A stretch of 5,446 nucleotides of DNA from Clostridia bacterium (GCA_021202495.1 JAJQCX010000073.1:1-5446); one strand, 5' to 3'. Counted from the first letter of the stretch, positions 1-5,207 are shown. Numbers and translations are program-made. The notes: a model not told the origin generated them from the letters alone.

Positions 1-997
1 ATACATACCAATAAGCCGTCACATTTTTCAAAACTTTTGACTGACTACCATATACAGCACCCAGTTTTGAAGATTTAAGCTTCAATTCTTTTCCGCTGTA
101 CCCGCTCAACGGATCGGCGCAATAAAACGTATCGCCGCTGTACCTTGTAAGGAATACCGCATGCGGATAATTACCACAGTATAAAACTATACCTTCAGGA
201 TGTTTGTCCAACAGAGACTTTAATGACGACGCAGAAATCCCTGATACCGAGCTATGCGTAACAGTAATGCCCGAATATGTCCAATTCCACTTCAATCCGC
301 TGCTCCCTGCCCACGCTGTTGATTCAACTGCAGATTCGGTGATTGAGCTGTAATCCTTGCCGCTGAGATATTTACGCGCACGAAGCATCATCGTCGCCGA
401 AGCCAATGTACATGTTGTCGTGCCCTCCTGCTGCAAATAAATATTTGTGGGGAGACTAGTTCCTCCGCTTGATGAGCCTGGAGTCGGAATACTGCTCGTC
501 TTAATCCATCCCATCTTATATCCGCCGGAAATAGGGTAAATTACTTGAGTATAGCTTCCTGACGTTGCTGTCTGATAGCACTCATCACCCTTGGAAATCG
601 AGCCGAGGGAATTGGACGTGCTTGCGCGGCGGTATGTTGTTATTTTCGCCGTCGCCGTAAACGTCCCGCTTGCGGAATTTACTTTGCCGCTCGTTATCGC
701 CGTTCTTTTTACGTATCCGGTCTTCGTGCCTCCGCTGATGGGATAGTTCACCTTAAAGCGGTCGCTGCTCGAATCGTAACCCTTTATCGTCACCAAATCC
801 GTAGCGTAAATTGTGCCATACTTTGCCGTTGATGTTGTTGTTTGATAAACAACGGTATTGTTGCTCGTCGACAGGCAATATGTTTTAATTCCGCTCGTCG
901 CAGGCCATTTCGTCGCCGCATACGACGGCAGTACCATCGTCCCCAAAATTAACGTCAATGTCAGCATAAGCGCGAAAATTTTTCTTGCCGTTTTCAT
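1..997 (-). CDS. Secreted SH3-repeat protein with C39-like cysteine peptidase domain (3' end outside window)
   Basis: The reverse strand is open from an ATG at 997-995 to the window edge (332 codons, no stop), so the C-terminus is missing. A GGGAGAGG ribosome binding site (1014-1007) lies 9 nt upstream. Residues 1-28 form a signal peptide (basic start, hydrophobic core, likely cleavage after SYA), so the protein is exported. Two SH3-like repeats follow (about 39-101 and 114-170), each ending in YPISGG-x-K-x-G-Y/W-V/I-K. A Gly/Ser/Pro linker (171-184) leads to a papain-like C39 (Peptidase_C39_2) domain. Q190, C196 (in TTCTLAS), H279 (in YPHAVFL) and D295 (in CADPLSG) fit the oxyanion Gln and the Cys-His-Asp triad. 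In this family SH3-like repeats usually bind cell wall, and the C39 fold cleaves peptides. The substrate is unknown. Thr rather than the usual Gly follows the catalytic Cys. Domain calls are by motif reading; the exact activity is inference. Confidence 0.88.
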   Translation of the reverse strand, partial: MKTARKIFALMLTLTLILGTMVLPSYAATKWPATSGIKTYCLSTSNNTVVYQTTTSTAKYGTIYATDLVTIKGYDSSSDRFKVNYPISGGTKTGYVKRTAITSGKVNSASGTFTATAKITTYRRASTSNSLGSISKGDECYQTATSGSYTQVIYPISGGYKMGWIKTSSIPTPGSSSGGTSLPTNIYLQQEGTTTCTLASATMMLRARKYLSGKDYSSITESAVESTAWAGSSGLKWNWTYSGITVTHSSVSGISASSLKSLLDKHPEGIVLYCGNYPHAVFLTRYSGDTFYCADPLSGYSGKELKLKSSKLGAVYGSQSKVLKNVTAYWYV

Positions 998-1128
998 AAT
1001 ACAAAACCTCTCCCTTTTTAATTTAATATTTATTCTTCACTCGTATCTTTTTTCTTCACCTCTGCATTTTAATCTCCGCCCTTCTTTATTAATTGTTAAT
1101 TTGTGTTTTCTTAATTAAATCTCCCGGC

Positions 1129-1197
1129 TTACCGCACCATAATATTTCCGAATCCGACGCACGTTTTCCGGTTTCACTCATCCTCATTACTGTGTTG
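1129..1197 (-). pseudogene. Degenerate 3'-end fragment of the stalk/NPCBM gene
   Basis: Read on the minus strand, this stretch gives QHSNEDE-stop-NRKTCVGFGNIMVR-stop. It matches the last 22 residues of the intact gene at 2313-3029 (QHSDEDEWDYD then TCVGFGNITVR). By hand alignment with 2313-2381 I count 55 of 69 identical bases and no gaps. The Trp codon is now a TGA stop (1176-1174), and the natural stop TAA is kept at 1131-1129. Similarity ends abruptly at 1197, where the dispersed repeat begins. It is a relic of a duplicated or rearranged NPCBM-type gene and cannot make a protein. Confidence 0.8.
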
Positions 1198-1250
1198 ATA
1201 CTGATATTCAGCCAAAAAGCTTGATTTTTTTCGCTTCCTTTGTCGTAGGG
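1198..1250. repeat. Dispersed repeat, family 2, copy 1
   Basis: The stretch resembles 5351-5400. The shared core reads ATAC(T/C)GATATTCA(G/A)CC(A/T)AAAAGC followed by TTGATTTTTT(T)TCGCT and then a GT(C/T)GTAG block. The copies differ by a few substitutions and one extra T. It begins immediately where the pseudogene fragment's similarity stops, which suggests an element boundary or recombination point there. No open frame or transposase is seen. A shorter related unit follows at 1303-1338. Confidence 0.65.
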
Positions 1251-1271
1251 CGCACGGTTGCCTCCCGCCGC

Positions 1272-1288
1272 GGGCTACCGCCTAGCCC
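1272..1288. other. Small perfect hairpin in gene-free stretch
   Basis: GGGCTA (1272-1277) and TAGCCC (1283-1288) are perfectly complementary around a CCGCC loop. It lies inside the 416-bp gene-free stretch 998-1413, directly left of a second hairpin. There is no T-run, so a terminator role is not supported. It is probably part of the repeat material. Confidence 0.45.
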
Positions 1289-1313
1289 AAAATCACCCGC
1301 TTTACGTGATTTT
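1289..1313. other. Hairpin with A-rich and T-rich outer arms, terminator-like
   Basis: AAAATCAC (1289-1296) and GTGATTTT (1306-1313) form a perfect 8-bp stem around a 9-nt loop (1297-1305). The A-run on one side and T-run on the other resemble a weak bidirectional terminator. It sits between the end of the minus-strand operon (1414) and the peptidase gene start (997). The GC content of the stem is low, so efficiency is doubtful. Confidence 0.4.
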
Positions 1314-1338
1314 CTCGCTGTCTACGTCGTATTACCCA
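1303..1338. repeat. Short unit related to dispersed repeat family 2
   Basis: The segment around 1306-1338 (GTGATTTTCTCGCT, then GTCGTATTACC) aligns with 5374-5405 (TTGATTTTTTCGCT, then GTTGTAGTACC) and with the second half of 1198-1250. Weaker similarity may continue to about 1370. The left half of the repeat (GATATTCA...AAAAGC) is absent, so this looks like a partial tandem copy. It is a hand alignment of a short, T-rich sequence and therefore moderate evidence. Confidence 0.45.
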
Positions 1339-1381
1339 ATCTCAACTAAACCTTTACGATTACACACTGTCTTAGTTGTAG

Positions 1382-1398
1382 GGCGGGGCATCCCCGCC
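1382..1398. other. GC-rich palindrome downstream of the three-gene operon
   Basis: GGCGGGG (1382-1388) and CCCCGCC (1392-1398) form a perfect 7-bp stem with a 3-nt loop, 15 bp beyond the last stop codon of the minus-strand operon. On the plus strand it is followed by TTTTT (1405-1409). On the minus strand, the direction of the operon, no T-run follows. It could slow transcription or protect the mRNA 3' end, but it is not a textbook terminator for the operon. GTAGGGCGGGG-type palindromes are, to my knowledge, common intergenic sequences in Clostridia. Confidence 0.5.
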
Positions 1399-1413
1399 GC
1401 AGTCTTTTTACAT

Positions 1414-1749
1414 TCAAATCACTCTCTTTTCAATATCGGATCGTATTCCTTCGAGAATATTTCGCATTTTCCCGCCTCCGACGCCATCCAATGACATCTC
1501 ACCGAGACGGCTGCTTTTCAGCCAGCCTTGAATAATAGCCGTATTTTCCTTAAAGGTCACCGCAACGCATGTCATAGCCGCGAATACGCCGTCACCTTTC
1601 ATCCAAACGTCCTCGCCGTCCACAAGCTTTTCTTCAAAATTTTCTTCACTGAGCCTCATGTCAATAAGTGTCACAACATCTCGAATCAGTGTCACAATAT
1701 CCTGCATATTTCCTGTTTTCATTTGTGCCCGGATAACTGTCCTTCCCAT
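1414..1749 (-). CDS. Hypothetical 111-residue cytoplasmic protein, third gene of the operon
   Basis: ATG at 1749-1747 has a strong AAGGAGG site (1765-1759) 9 nt upstream; the stop is TGA at 1416-1414. It lies 37 bp after the zinc-ribbon gene on the same strand, so the two are almost certainly co-transcribed. There is no signal peptide or membrane helix, so it is expected in the cytoplasm. The first 40 residues look helical. Residues 45-77 (DGEDVWMKGDGVF, then AVTFKENTAIIQGWL) read as beta strands, followed by a Gly-rich bend (89-93) and a C-terminal helix (95-111). The pattern x-VW-x-KG-x-G...GW-L vaguely recalls a small domain found next to zinc ribbons in clostridial proteins, but I cannot name a family. 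It is not a zinc protein (one Cys only). Function unknown; its partner is likely the membrane zinc-ribbon protein upstream. Confidence 0.8.
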   Translation of the reverse strand: MGRTVIRAQMKTGNMQDIVTLIRDVVTLIDMRLSEENFEEKLVDGEDVWMKGDGVFAAMTCVAVTFKENTAIIQGWLKSSRLGEMSLDGVGGGKMRNILEGIRSDIEKRVI

Positions 1750-1786
1750 GGTGCTTCGCCTCCTTAAAAATCTTCGCGACTTTCAA

Positions 1787-2275
1787 TCAAACAAGCTTGT
1801 TTCCGCATTTTGTGCAGTACAATTCGTTTTCTTTAAGCGCAGTTCCGCATTGTCCGCAATATTTGAGACCTGTGTTTCTTTTTTCGGCAATCTTTGGCGT
1901 AAACAGTTCTCCGCACCTCGGACAAACTCCCGTCTCTACGGGAACCGCACTGCTGCACACGCCGCATTTTACGAAATTACCCGACGCTATTTGCTCATCA
2001 ATGCTTTTAACGTGTTCGTTTGTATACCGCATACTCCGCTGACATTTCCAAAGAAGAACAAGCAGCTGTATAAACCAAATCAATATCCAACCAATAAGAA
2101 TAACATTCAGCAACTGTAATGCTTCTTTATAACTTGACGTCCACGACATCAGACTCCTTGCCGCTCCGCTTTTAAATTCGTCTATAAAAACGCTCAAACC
2201 TATAACGCCGACTATCATTACCGCCGCGTCCAACACCAAACTCAATATCGCCATTTTTTTCGCTTCTTTGTCCAT
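1787..2275 (-). CDS. Membrane protein with two C-terminal zinc ribbons
   Basis: The start chosen is ATG at 2275-2273, giving 162 residues, because GGGAGG (2288-2283) sits 7 nt upstream. An in-frame TTG six codons earlier overlaps this site and has none of its own. Two hydrophobic segments, about 8-31 and 52-77, predict a two-helix inner-membrane protein. The C-terminal third carries two treble-clef-like zinc ribbons: C104-x2-C107 with C118-x2-C121 (VCPRCGELF), and C140-x2-C143 (YCGQCGTAL) with C154-x2-C157 (YCTKCGNKLV). All eight ligands are intact. A short charged linker (78-100) joins helices and ribbons. Zinc-ribbon membrane proteins of this build are common in Firmicutes and mostly uncharacterised; the ribbons may bind protein or nucleic acid on the cytoplasmic side. 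Middle gene of the operon, 37 bp from each neighbour. Function inferred only from architecture. Confidence 0.87.
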   Translation of the reverse strand: MDKEAKKMAILSLVLDAAVMIVGVIGLSVFIDEFKSGAARSLMSWTSSYKEALQLLNVILIGWILIWFIQLLVLLWKCQRSMRYTNEHVKSIDEQIASGNFVKCGVCSSAVPVETGVCPRCGELFTPKIAEKRNTGLKYCGQCGTALKENELYCTKCGNKLV

Positions 2276-2312
2276 ACTTCCGCCTCCCTGCAAAATTTAT
2301 TTTTCCATATCA

Positions 2313-3029
2313 TTATCGCACAGTAATATTTCCAAAGCCGACGCACGTATCATAATCCCACTCATCCTCATCACTGTGTTGAACGACTATTTTAAGCTGC
2401 AGCCCGTAAGTCACGGGCAGTGAAATTGTCTTAGGCAGCGCTTCCGGATCTACCTCAAATTTTTTTATAAGCTCTCCGTCAAGGAAACAATACACCGTAG
2501 TTTCATACATTGATGATCCGTCAACATGCCCAACGGTAAATTCAACAGCGGAGTATTTACTGTTCAAATTAAAAATCGCATATCCTCCACCCTCACCCGG
2601 CCACTCCGGTCTAATTGTAAATCCATTGGTATATTCTTCTCCCGCCATGCTAAAGCCCTTTGTTTTCATTGTGTAGGCTTCATAGTATTTCGTTTCATAC
2701 GGCGGGCACACATCCATCAAATACGTTCCGTCAGAAACCTGCTCATCCCAAAGATATATGCTCTTCTCCGCTCCGTCCCATGTTACTTCCATGTCCGCCA
2801 AATTTGCCGCGCCGCGCACGGGAACATATGTTGTGCCGTTGTAGATAAACGGTTCAATCGTATTTCCGTTCGCGTCCTTCAGTTCGCACAGCACATTGTC
2901 CTTATAGACCTTGATGTCGTCATACGTAACCTCAATTGTCTCGACCCTGCTTTTCGCAAATGCCGCGCCGCCGGTTATCATTGTGCATATAAGGATACCC
3001 GCGATAAGTCCCTGTAGCCTCTGTTTCAT
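2313..3029 (-). CDS. Secreted stalk-domain (copper amine oxidase N-like) protein with NPCBM-like C-terminal domain
   Basis: ATG at 3029-3027 is preceded by AAGGGAGG (3045-3038) with 8-nt spacing; the stop is TAA at 2315-2313 (238 residues). Residues 1-25 are a signal peptide (KQR start, hydrophobic core, cleavage after AFA). Residues 36-93 match the stalk domain first described at the N-terminus of copper amine oxidases: NGTTYVPVRGAANL, then EVTWDGAEKSIYL. Residues about 100-238 look like an NPCBM (novel putative carbohydrate-binding) jelly-roll: an NLNSKYSAVEFTVGHVD core, CFLDGELI, a GLQLKIVVQHS strand and the final CVGFGNITVR. There is no enzyme motif and no LPXTG anchor. A surface or cell-wall protein that binds glycan is the likely role, by inference. 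First gene of the operon, reading from the sigma-A promoter at 3158-3130. A broken copy of its 3' end lies at 1129-1197. Confidence 0.87.
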   Translation of the reverse strand: MKQRLQGLIAGILICTMITGGAAFAKSRVETIEVTYDDIKVYKDNVLCELKDANGNTIEPFIYNGTTYVPVRGAANLADMEVTWDGAEKSIYLWDEQVSDGTYLMDVCPPYETKYYEAYTMKTKGFSMAGEEYTNGFTIRPEWPGEGGGYAIFNLNSKYSAVEFTVGHVDGSSMYETTVYCFLDGELIKKFEVDPEALPKTISLPVTYGLQLKIVVQHSDEDEWDYDTCVGFGNITVR

Positions 3030-3096
3030 AAAAAATGCCTCCCTTATAATCTTTTCTCGCTCTCCGTTTTTTCACGAATTGCGATTATTTTAACTA

Positions 3097-3118
3097 TATA
3101 GGCATAAAATAGTCTATA
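3097..3118. promoter_or_regulatory. Candidate operator dyad in the divergent control region
   Basis: TATAGGCA (3097-3104) and AGTCTATA (3111-3118) form an imperfect palindrome, TATAG-x-C around a centre to G-x-CTATA, with a 6-bp middle. It lies just downstream of the predicted start of operon transcription (around 3123). A related half-site occurs at 3142-3152. This is the arrangement expected for an XRE repressor acting as a roadblock. The divergent XRE gene at 3189 is the natural candidate; binding is inferred. Confidence 0.5.
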
Positions 3119-3129
3119 CAGTTTATTTG

Positions 3130-3158
3130 ATTATAGCACGATTGCCTATACAATTCAA
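3130..3158 (-). promoter_or_regulatory. Sigma-A promoter of the three-gene operon
   Basis: On the minus strand a -35 box TTGAAT (3158-3153) is followed after exactly 17 bp by a consensus -10 TATAAT (3135-3130). The predicted transcript start near 3123 leaves a leader of about 94 nt before the stalk/NPCBM gene. This is the best promoter match in the divergent region and no competing candidate was found for the operon. Confidence 0.75.
3142..3152 (-). promoter_or_regulatory. Candidate repressor half-site within the operon promoter spacer
   Basis: The minus strand reads TGTATAGGCAA here, between the -35 and -10 boxes of the operon promoter. The same motif recurs in the same orientation as TGTATAGACTA at 3120-3110, 32 bp away (about three helical turns), and inverted at 3097-3104. 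A protein bound here would block RNA polymerase. It also lies 37 bp upstream of the divergent regulator's start codon, so it could serve autoregulation. Confidence 0.45.
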
Positions 3159-3188
3159 GTATAAATTAACTTTACGGACGTGATTTTT

Positions 3189-3518
3189 TTGGATTATTAC
3201 AAAATCGGGCAAAACATAAGAAAATTCCGCAAGGCGAAGGGGCTTTCGCAGGACGCTCTTGCGGAGGCGATAGGCATTTCGGTAACACACATGAGCCACA
3301 TTGAAACGGCGAACACAAAGCTGAGCCTGCCGGTATTTATCGCCATCGCCGATGCGCTCGACGTGCAAACGGACGATTTACTTCACGATGAGGTTTCCGG
3401 CAGAAAGCAGGCGCTCGACGACCTCTCCGAAATTTTAAACTCCTGCACCTCCCAACAAATCCGCATCATCACCGACATAATAAAAACCGTCAAATCCTCC
3501 CTCGACAAATATGCATAG
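3189..3518 (+). CDS. XRE-family helix-turn-helix transcriptional regulator
   Basis: I place the start at TTG 3189 (109 residues). GGACG (3176-3180) inside GGACGTGAT resembles the consensus GGAGGTGAT and lies 8 nt upstream, whereas the in-frame GTG at 3180 overlaps this site and has none of its own. The family typically begins DYYKIGQ-x-IR, which also fits. Residues 6-65 are a classic XRE/Cro-C1 domain: IRKFRKAKGLSQDALAEAIG, then ISVTHMSHIETANTKLSLP, then IADALDVQTDDLL; the HTH is about 20-41. The short C-terminal part (68-109) is helical and may help dimerise. It is transcribed away from the operon, with operator-like half-sites between the two genes, so it is probably a local repressor of that operon and perhaps of itself. 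I see no convincing plus-strand promoter; TATACA (3147-3152) and TATAAA (3160-3165) are possible -10 boxes without good -35 boxes. The stop (TAG 3516-3518) is 2 bp before repeat copy A. Confidence 0.88.
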   Translation: MDYYKIGQNIRKFRKAKGLSQDALAEAIGISVTHMSHIETANTKLSLPVFIAIADALDVQTDDLLHDEVSGRKQALDDLSEILNSCTSQQIRIITDIIKTVKSSLDKYA

Positions 3519-3520
3519 CA

Positions 3521-3610
3521 GCAGCGTGCCGCTGCACCCTCCTCACGCCTCAAGAACAGCGTTATAATTTCAACATTGCCCGCGCTGTTACTTAAATTGT
3601 TCATTCTCTC
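3521..3610 (+). repeat. Structured dispersed repeat, family 1, copy A
   Basis: It starts with the palindrome GCAGCG-TGC-CGCTGC (3521-3535), then CACCCTCCTCACGCC, a variable stretch, and the conserved TATAATTTCAACATTGCC (3563-3580), followed by a T/C-rich tail to about 3610. Positions 3521-3580 match 3621-3680 at 53 of 60 bases with no gap, a period of exactly 100 bp. AACAGCG (3555-3561) and CGCTGTT (3583-3589) form a perfect 7-bp stem that encloses the TATAATTT motif. The repeat begins 2 bp after the XRE gene's stop codon. It is non-coding and REP-like; no mobiliser is present in the window. Confidence 0.82.
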
Positions 3611-3620
3611 ATCACCTCCG

Positions 3621-3711
3621 GCAGCGTGCCGCTGCACCCTCCTCACGCCCACAAAACGGCAATATAATTTCAACATTGCCGCGCCGCTGCTTAGGCTGTC
3701 TGTTTTCTCTC
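3621..3711 (+). repeat. Structured dispersed repeat, family 1, copy B
   Basis: This is a direct copy of 3521-3610, offset by exactly 100 bp. The first 29 bases (3621-3649) are identical to copy A, as are the 18 bases 3663-3680. The T/C-rich tails also align with small gaps. CGGCAAT (3657-3663) and ATTGCCG (3675-3681) form a perfect 7-bp stem around the conserved loop ATAATTTCAAC. The stem bases differ from copies A and C but still pair. Confidence 0.82.
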
Positions 3712-3755
3712 TGACTTTTATTGTGCGCGCAAGCTTTCATGTTGAAATTTGTTGT

Positions 3756-3801
3756 ATTTTAAAAAATGTTCGCGCAAAATTACGCGAATATTTTTTAAAA
3801 T
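3756..3801. promoter_or_regulatory. Long near-perfect palindrome upstream of the ATPase promoter
   Basis: Two 19-base arms (3756-3774 and 3783-3801) pair along their whole length around an 8-nt loop, with one G-T pair (3768/3789). The inner end is CGCG-based; the outer part is a long A/T block (TTTT-AAAAAA against TTTTTT-AAAA). It ends 4 bp before the -35 box of the ATPase promoter. As RNA it would be a bidirectional terminator that insulates the ATPase gene from the XRE gene and repeats. As DNA it could be an operator. The T-run being paired in the stem makes it atypical as a terminator. Confidence 0.6.
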
Positions 3802-3805
3802 TATG

Positions 3806-3834
3806 TTGTTTTTGGCGTGAATGTGTGATATACT
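3806..3834 (+). promoter_or_regulatory. Sigma-A promoter of the ATPase gene
   Basis: TTGTTT (3806-3811) and TATACT (3829-3834) are separated by 17 bp, and TG at 3826-3827 gives an extended -10. The expected start near 3841 leaves a short leader of about 26 nt ending in the AGGGAGG ribosome binding site (3851-3857). The gene therefore appears to be independently transcribed. Confidence 0.7.
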
Positions 3835-3866
3835 TTAATTGCACCGCAAAAGGGAGGTTATGTTTC

Positions 3867-5207
3867 ATGTTCAGAAAAATCACAGCACGATTGGAAGAGT
3901 GGAAAAATAGCCCGCACCGCAAGCCGCTCATTCTTCAAGGAGCGCGGCAGGTGGGGAAAACATATTCCGCGCTTGAATTTGGGCGCACGCATTATGAAAA
4001 CGTTGCGTATTTTAATTTTGAAACAAATCCGCGTCTTGCACAAACCTTTGCCGAAGACATTTCTCCCGAATACTTAATCCCGATTTTATCCCATATTTGC
4101 GGACAGTCAATCCTCAAAGAAAAAACGCTCATCGTTTTTGACGAAACACAGCTGTGCGAACGTGCGCTGACAAGCCTTAAATATTTTTGCGAAAACGCTC
4201 CGGAATATCACATCATTGCGGCAGGCAGTTTGCTCGGCGTTGCGGTGAACAGAGCTCACTTTTCCTTTCCTGTCGGGAAAGTGGACATTATGACGCTTTA
4301 TCCCATGGACATGGAGGAATTCATGTCCGCCTGCGGTGAAGATGCACTGATAGAGCGCATAAAGCAATGCTTTGTCGAAAACACGCCCATGCCCGCAGCT
4401 CTCCACGGCGCCGCAATGCAGCTTTACCGGCAATATCTCATCGTCGGCGGTATGCCGGAATGCGTTATGCAATTCACACAGACAAAGGATTACATTCTCA
4501 TTCGCCACACGCAGGACACCATTTTGGCAAGCTATCTCAACGACATGAGCAAATATAACAGTGTGAACGAAATCAAGAAAACGCGTCTCGCATATGACAA
4601 CATCACTGTGCAGTTGTCAAAAAAGAACACGCGTTTTCAATATAAGCTCATAAAAAAGGGCGCACGCGCCGCGGAATTTGAAAACGCGATAGGGTGGCTT
4701 TGTCTCTCCGGCATAACGTCGCGGGTATACAAGGTTGAGCAAATAAAAAAGCCGCTTGAGAATTATCGGGACATCGACTCTTTCAAAATTTACGTCTCGG
4801 ATACCGGGCTTTTGTGTGCCAAAAAGGAGCTTTCGCCCAACGACATCTTATACATGAGCAGTGAATTGGAGGATTTTAAAGGCGGCATGACCGAGAACTA
4901 CGTCAACTCGCAGCTCATTGCCGGCGGGTACAAAACGTATTATTGGGAATCACCGCGCGGCGCCGAGATTGATTTTATCATTCGCTGCGGTGAAGACCTC
5001 ATTCCCGTGGAAGTGAAATCCGCCGACAATACCAAAGCAAAAAGCTTGAAGGTCTACGCCGAAACCTTCAAGCCTGCCTACTGTATTAAACTTTCAGCCA
5101 AAAATTTTGCCTTTGAAAACAACATAAAAACCGTTCCCCTCTACGCCGCCTTCTGCCTTGCAGCGTGCCGCTGCACCCATCTTCGCGCTCCGCAGCGAGC
5201 GATATAA
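3867..5207 (+). CDS. DUF4143-family AAA ATPase with PD-(D/E)XK-like C-terminal domain
   Basis: ATG at 3867 follows GGGAGG (3852-3857) at 9-nt spacing and a promoter at 3806-3834. The frame is open 97 codons further upstream, but that part runs through repeats and the promoter and is not coding. The 446-residue protein has an AAA_14 N-terminal half: Walker A GARQVGKT (25-32), Walker B LIVFDET (88-94, D92/E93), and AAGSLLG (118-124) as the likely sensor region. The C-terminal DUF4143 half includes YLIVGGMPE (190-198), VSDTGLL (310-316), and a nuclease-fold signature E343 (in TENYV), D369 (in GAEIDF) and E382-x-K384 (PVEVKS). These ATPases are widespread, often multicopy and poorly understood, thought to bind DNA or act in stress or mobile contexts. 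The family-like end is near VPLYAAFCL (423-431). Residues 432-446 are encoded by repeat copy C, an acquired tail. No partner gene lies beside it. Confidence 0.92.
   Translation: MFRKITARLEEWKNSPHRKPLILQGARQVGKTYSALEFGRTHYENVAYFNFETNPRLAQTFAEDISPEYLIPILSHICGQSILKEKTLIVFDETQLCERALTSLKYFCENAPEYHIIAAGSLLGVAVNRAHFSFPVGKVDIMTLYPMDMEEFMSACGEDALIERIKQCFVENTPMPAALHGAAMQLYRQYLIVGGMPECVMQFTQTKDYILIRHTQDTILASYLNDMSKYNSVNEIKKTRLAYDNITVQLSKKNTRFQYKLIKKGARAAEFENAIGWLCLSGITSRVYKVEQIKKPLENYRDIDSFKIYVSDTGLLCAKKELSPNDILYMSSELEDFKGGMTENYVNSQLIAGGYKTYYWESPRGAEIDFIIRCGEDLIPVEVKSADNTKAKSLKVYAETFKPAYCIKLSAKNFAFENNIKTVPLYAAFCLAACRCTHLRAPQRAI

Noticed and set aside
998..1128. Promoter for the SH3-C39 gene
   Set aside because: The region is A/T- and purine-rich with several partial boxes (for example TTAACA and TAAAAT on the minus strand), but spacing is wrong (22 bp), so no promoter can be supported.
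1226..1249. Similarity between the repeat (TTTTTTTCGCTTCCTTTGTC) and the 5' end of the zinc-ribbon gene around 2253-2272
   Set aside because: It is short and T-rich, lies on the wrong side of the NPCBM relic for a duplicated operon, and copy 2 of the repeat at 5371 does not extend the match. It is probably chance.
2276..2293. TTG start adding six residues (MQGGGS) to the zinc-ribbon protein
   Set aside because: This stretch is the ribosome binding site itself (GGGAGG); the ATG 7 nt after it is the better start.
2526..3017. Plus-strand open frame of 163 codons opposite the stalk/NPCBM gene
   Set aside because: It is antisense to a clearly coding gene with signal peptide and domains, and shows no motif of its own. 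The plus-strand frames at 858-1118, 1258-1494, 1528-1767 and 1658-2119 are likewise incidental.
3540..3570. TATAAT inside repeat family 1 as an outward promoter
   Set aside because: TATAAT occurs in each copy, but no acceptable -35 box lies 16-18 bp upstream, and it sits in the conserved hairpin loop.
3521..3711. CRISPR array
   Set aside because: Only two ~90-bp repeats at 100-bp spacing, with no short regular spacers and no cas genes.
3576..3866. In-frame upstream extension of the ATPase by 97 codons
   Set aside because: It reads through repeat copy B, the palindrome and the promoter, has no ribosome site, and lacks family similarity. ATG 3867 has a GGGAGG site and the family-like N-terminus.
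3189..5207. XRE regulator plus ATPase as a toxin-antitoxin or defence pair
   Set aside because: They are separated by 348 bp containing two repeats, a palindrome and a separate promoter, so there is no operon link. The operator-like sites lie on the other side of the XRE gene.
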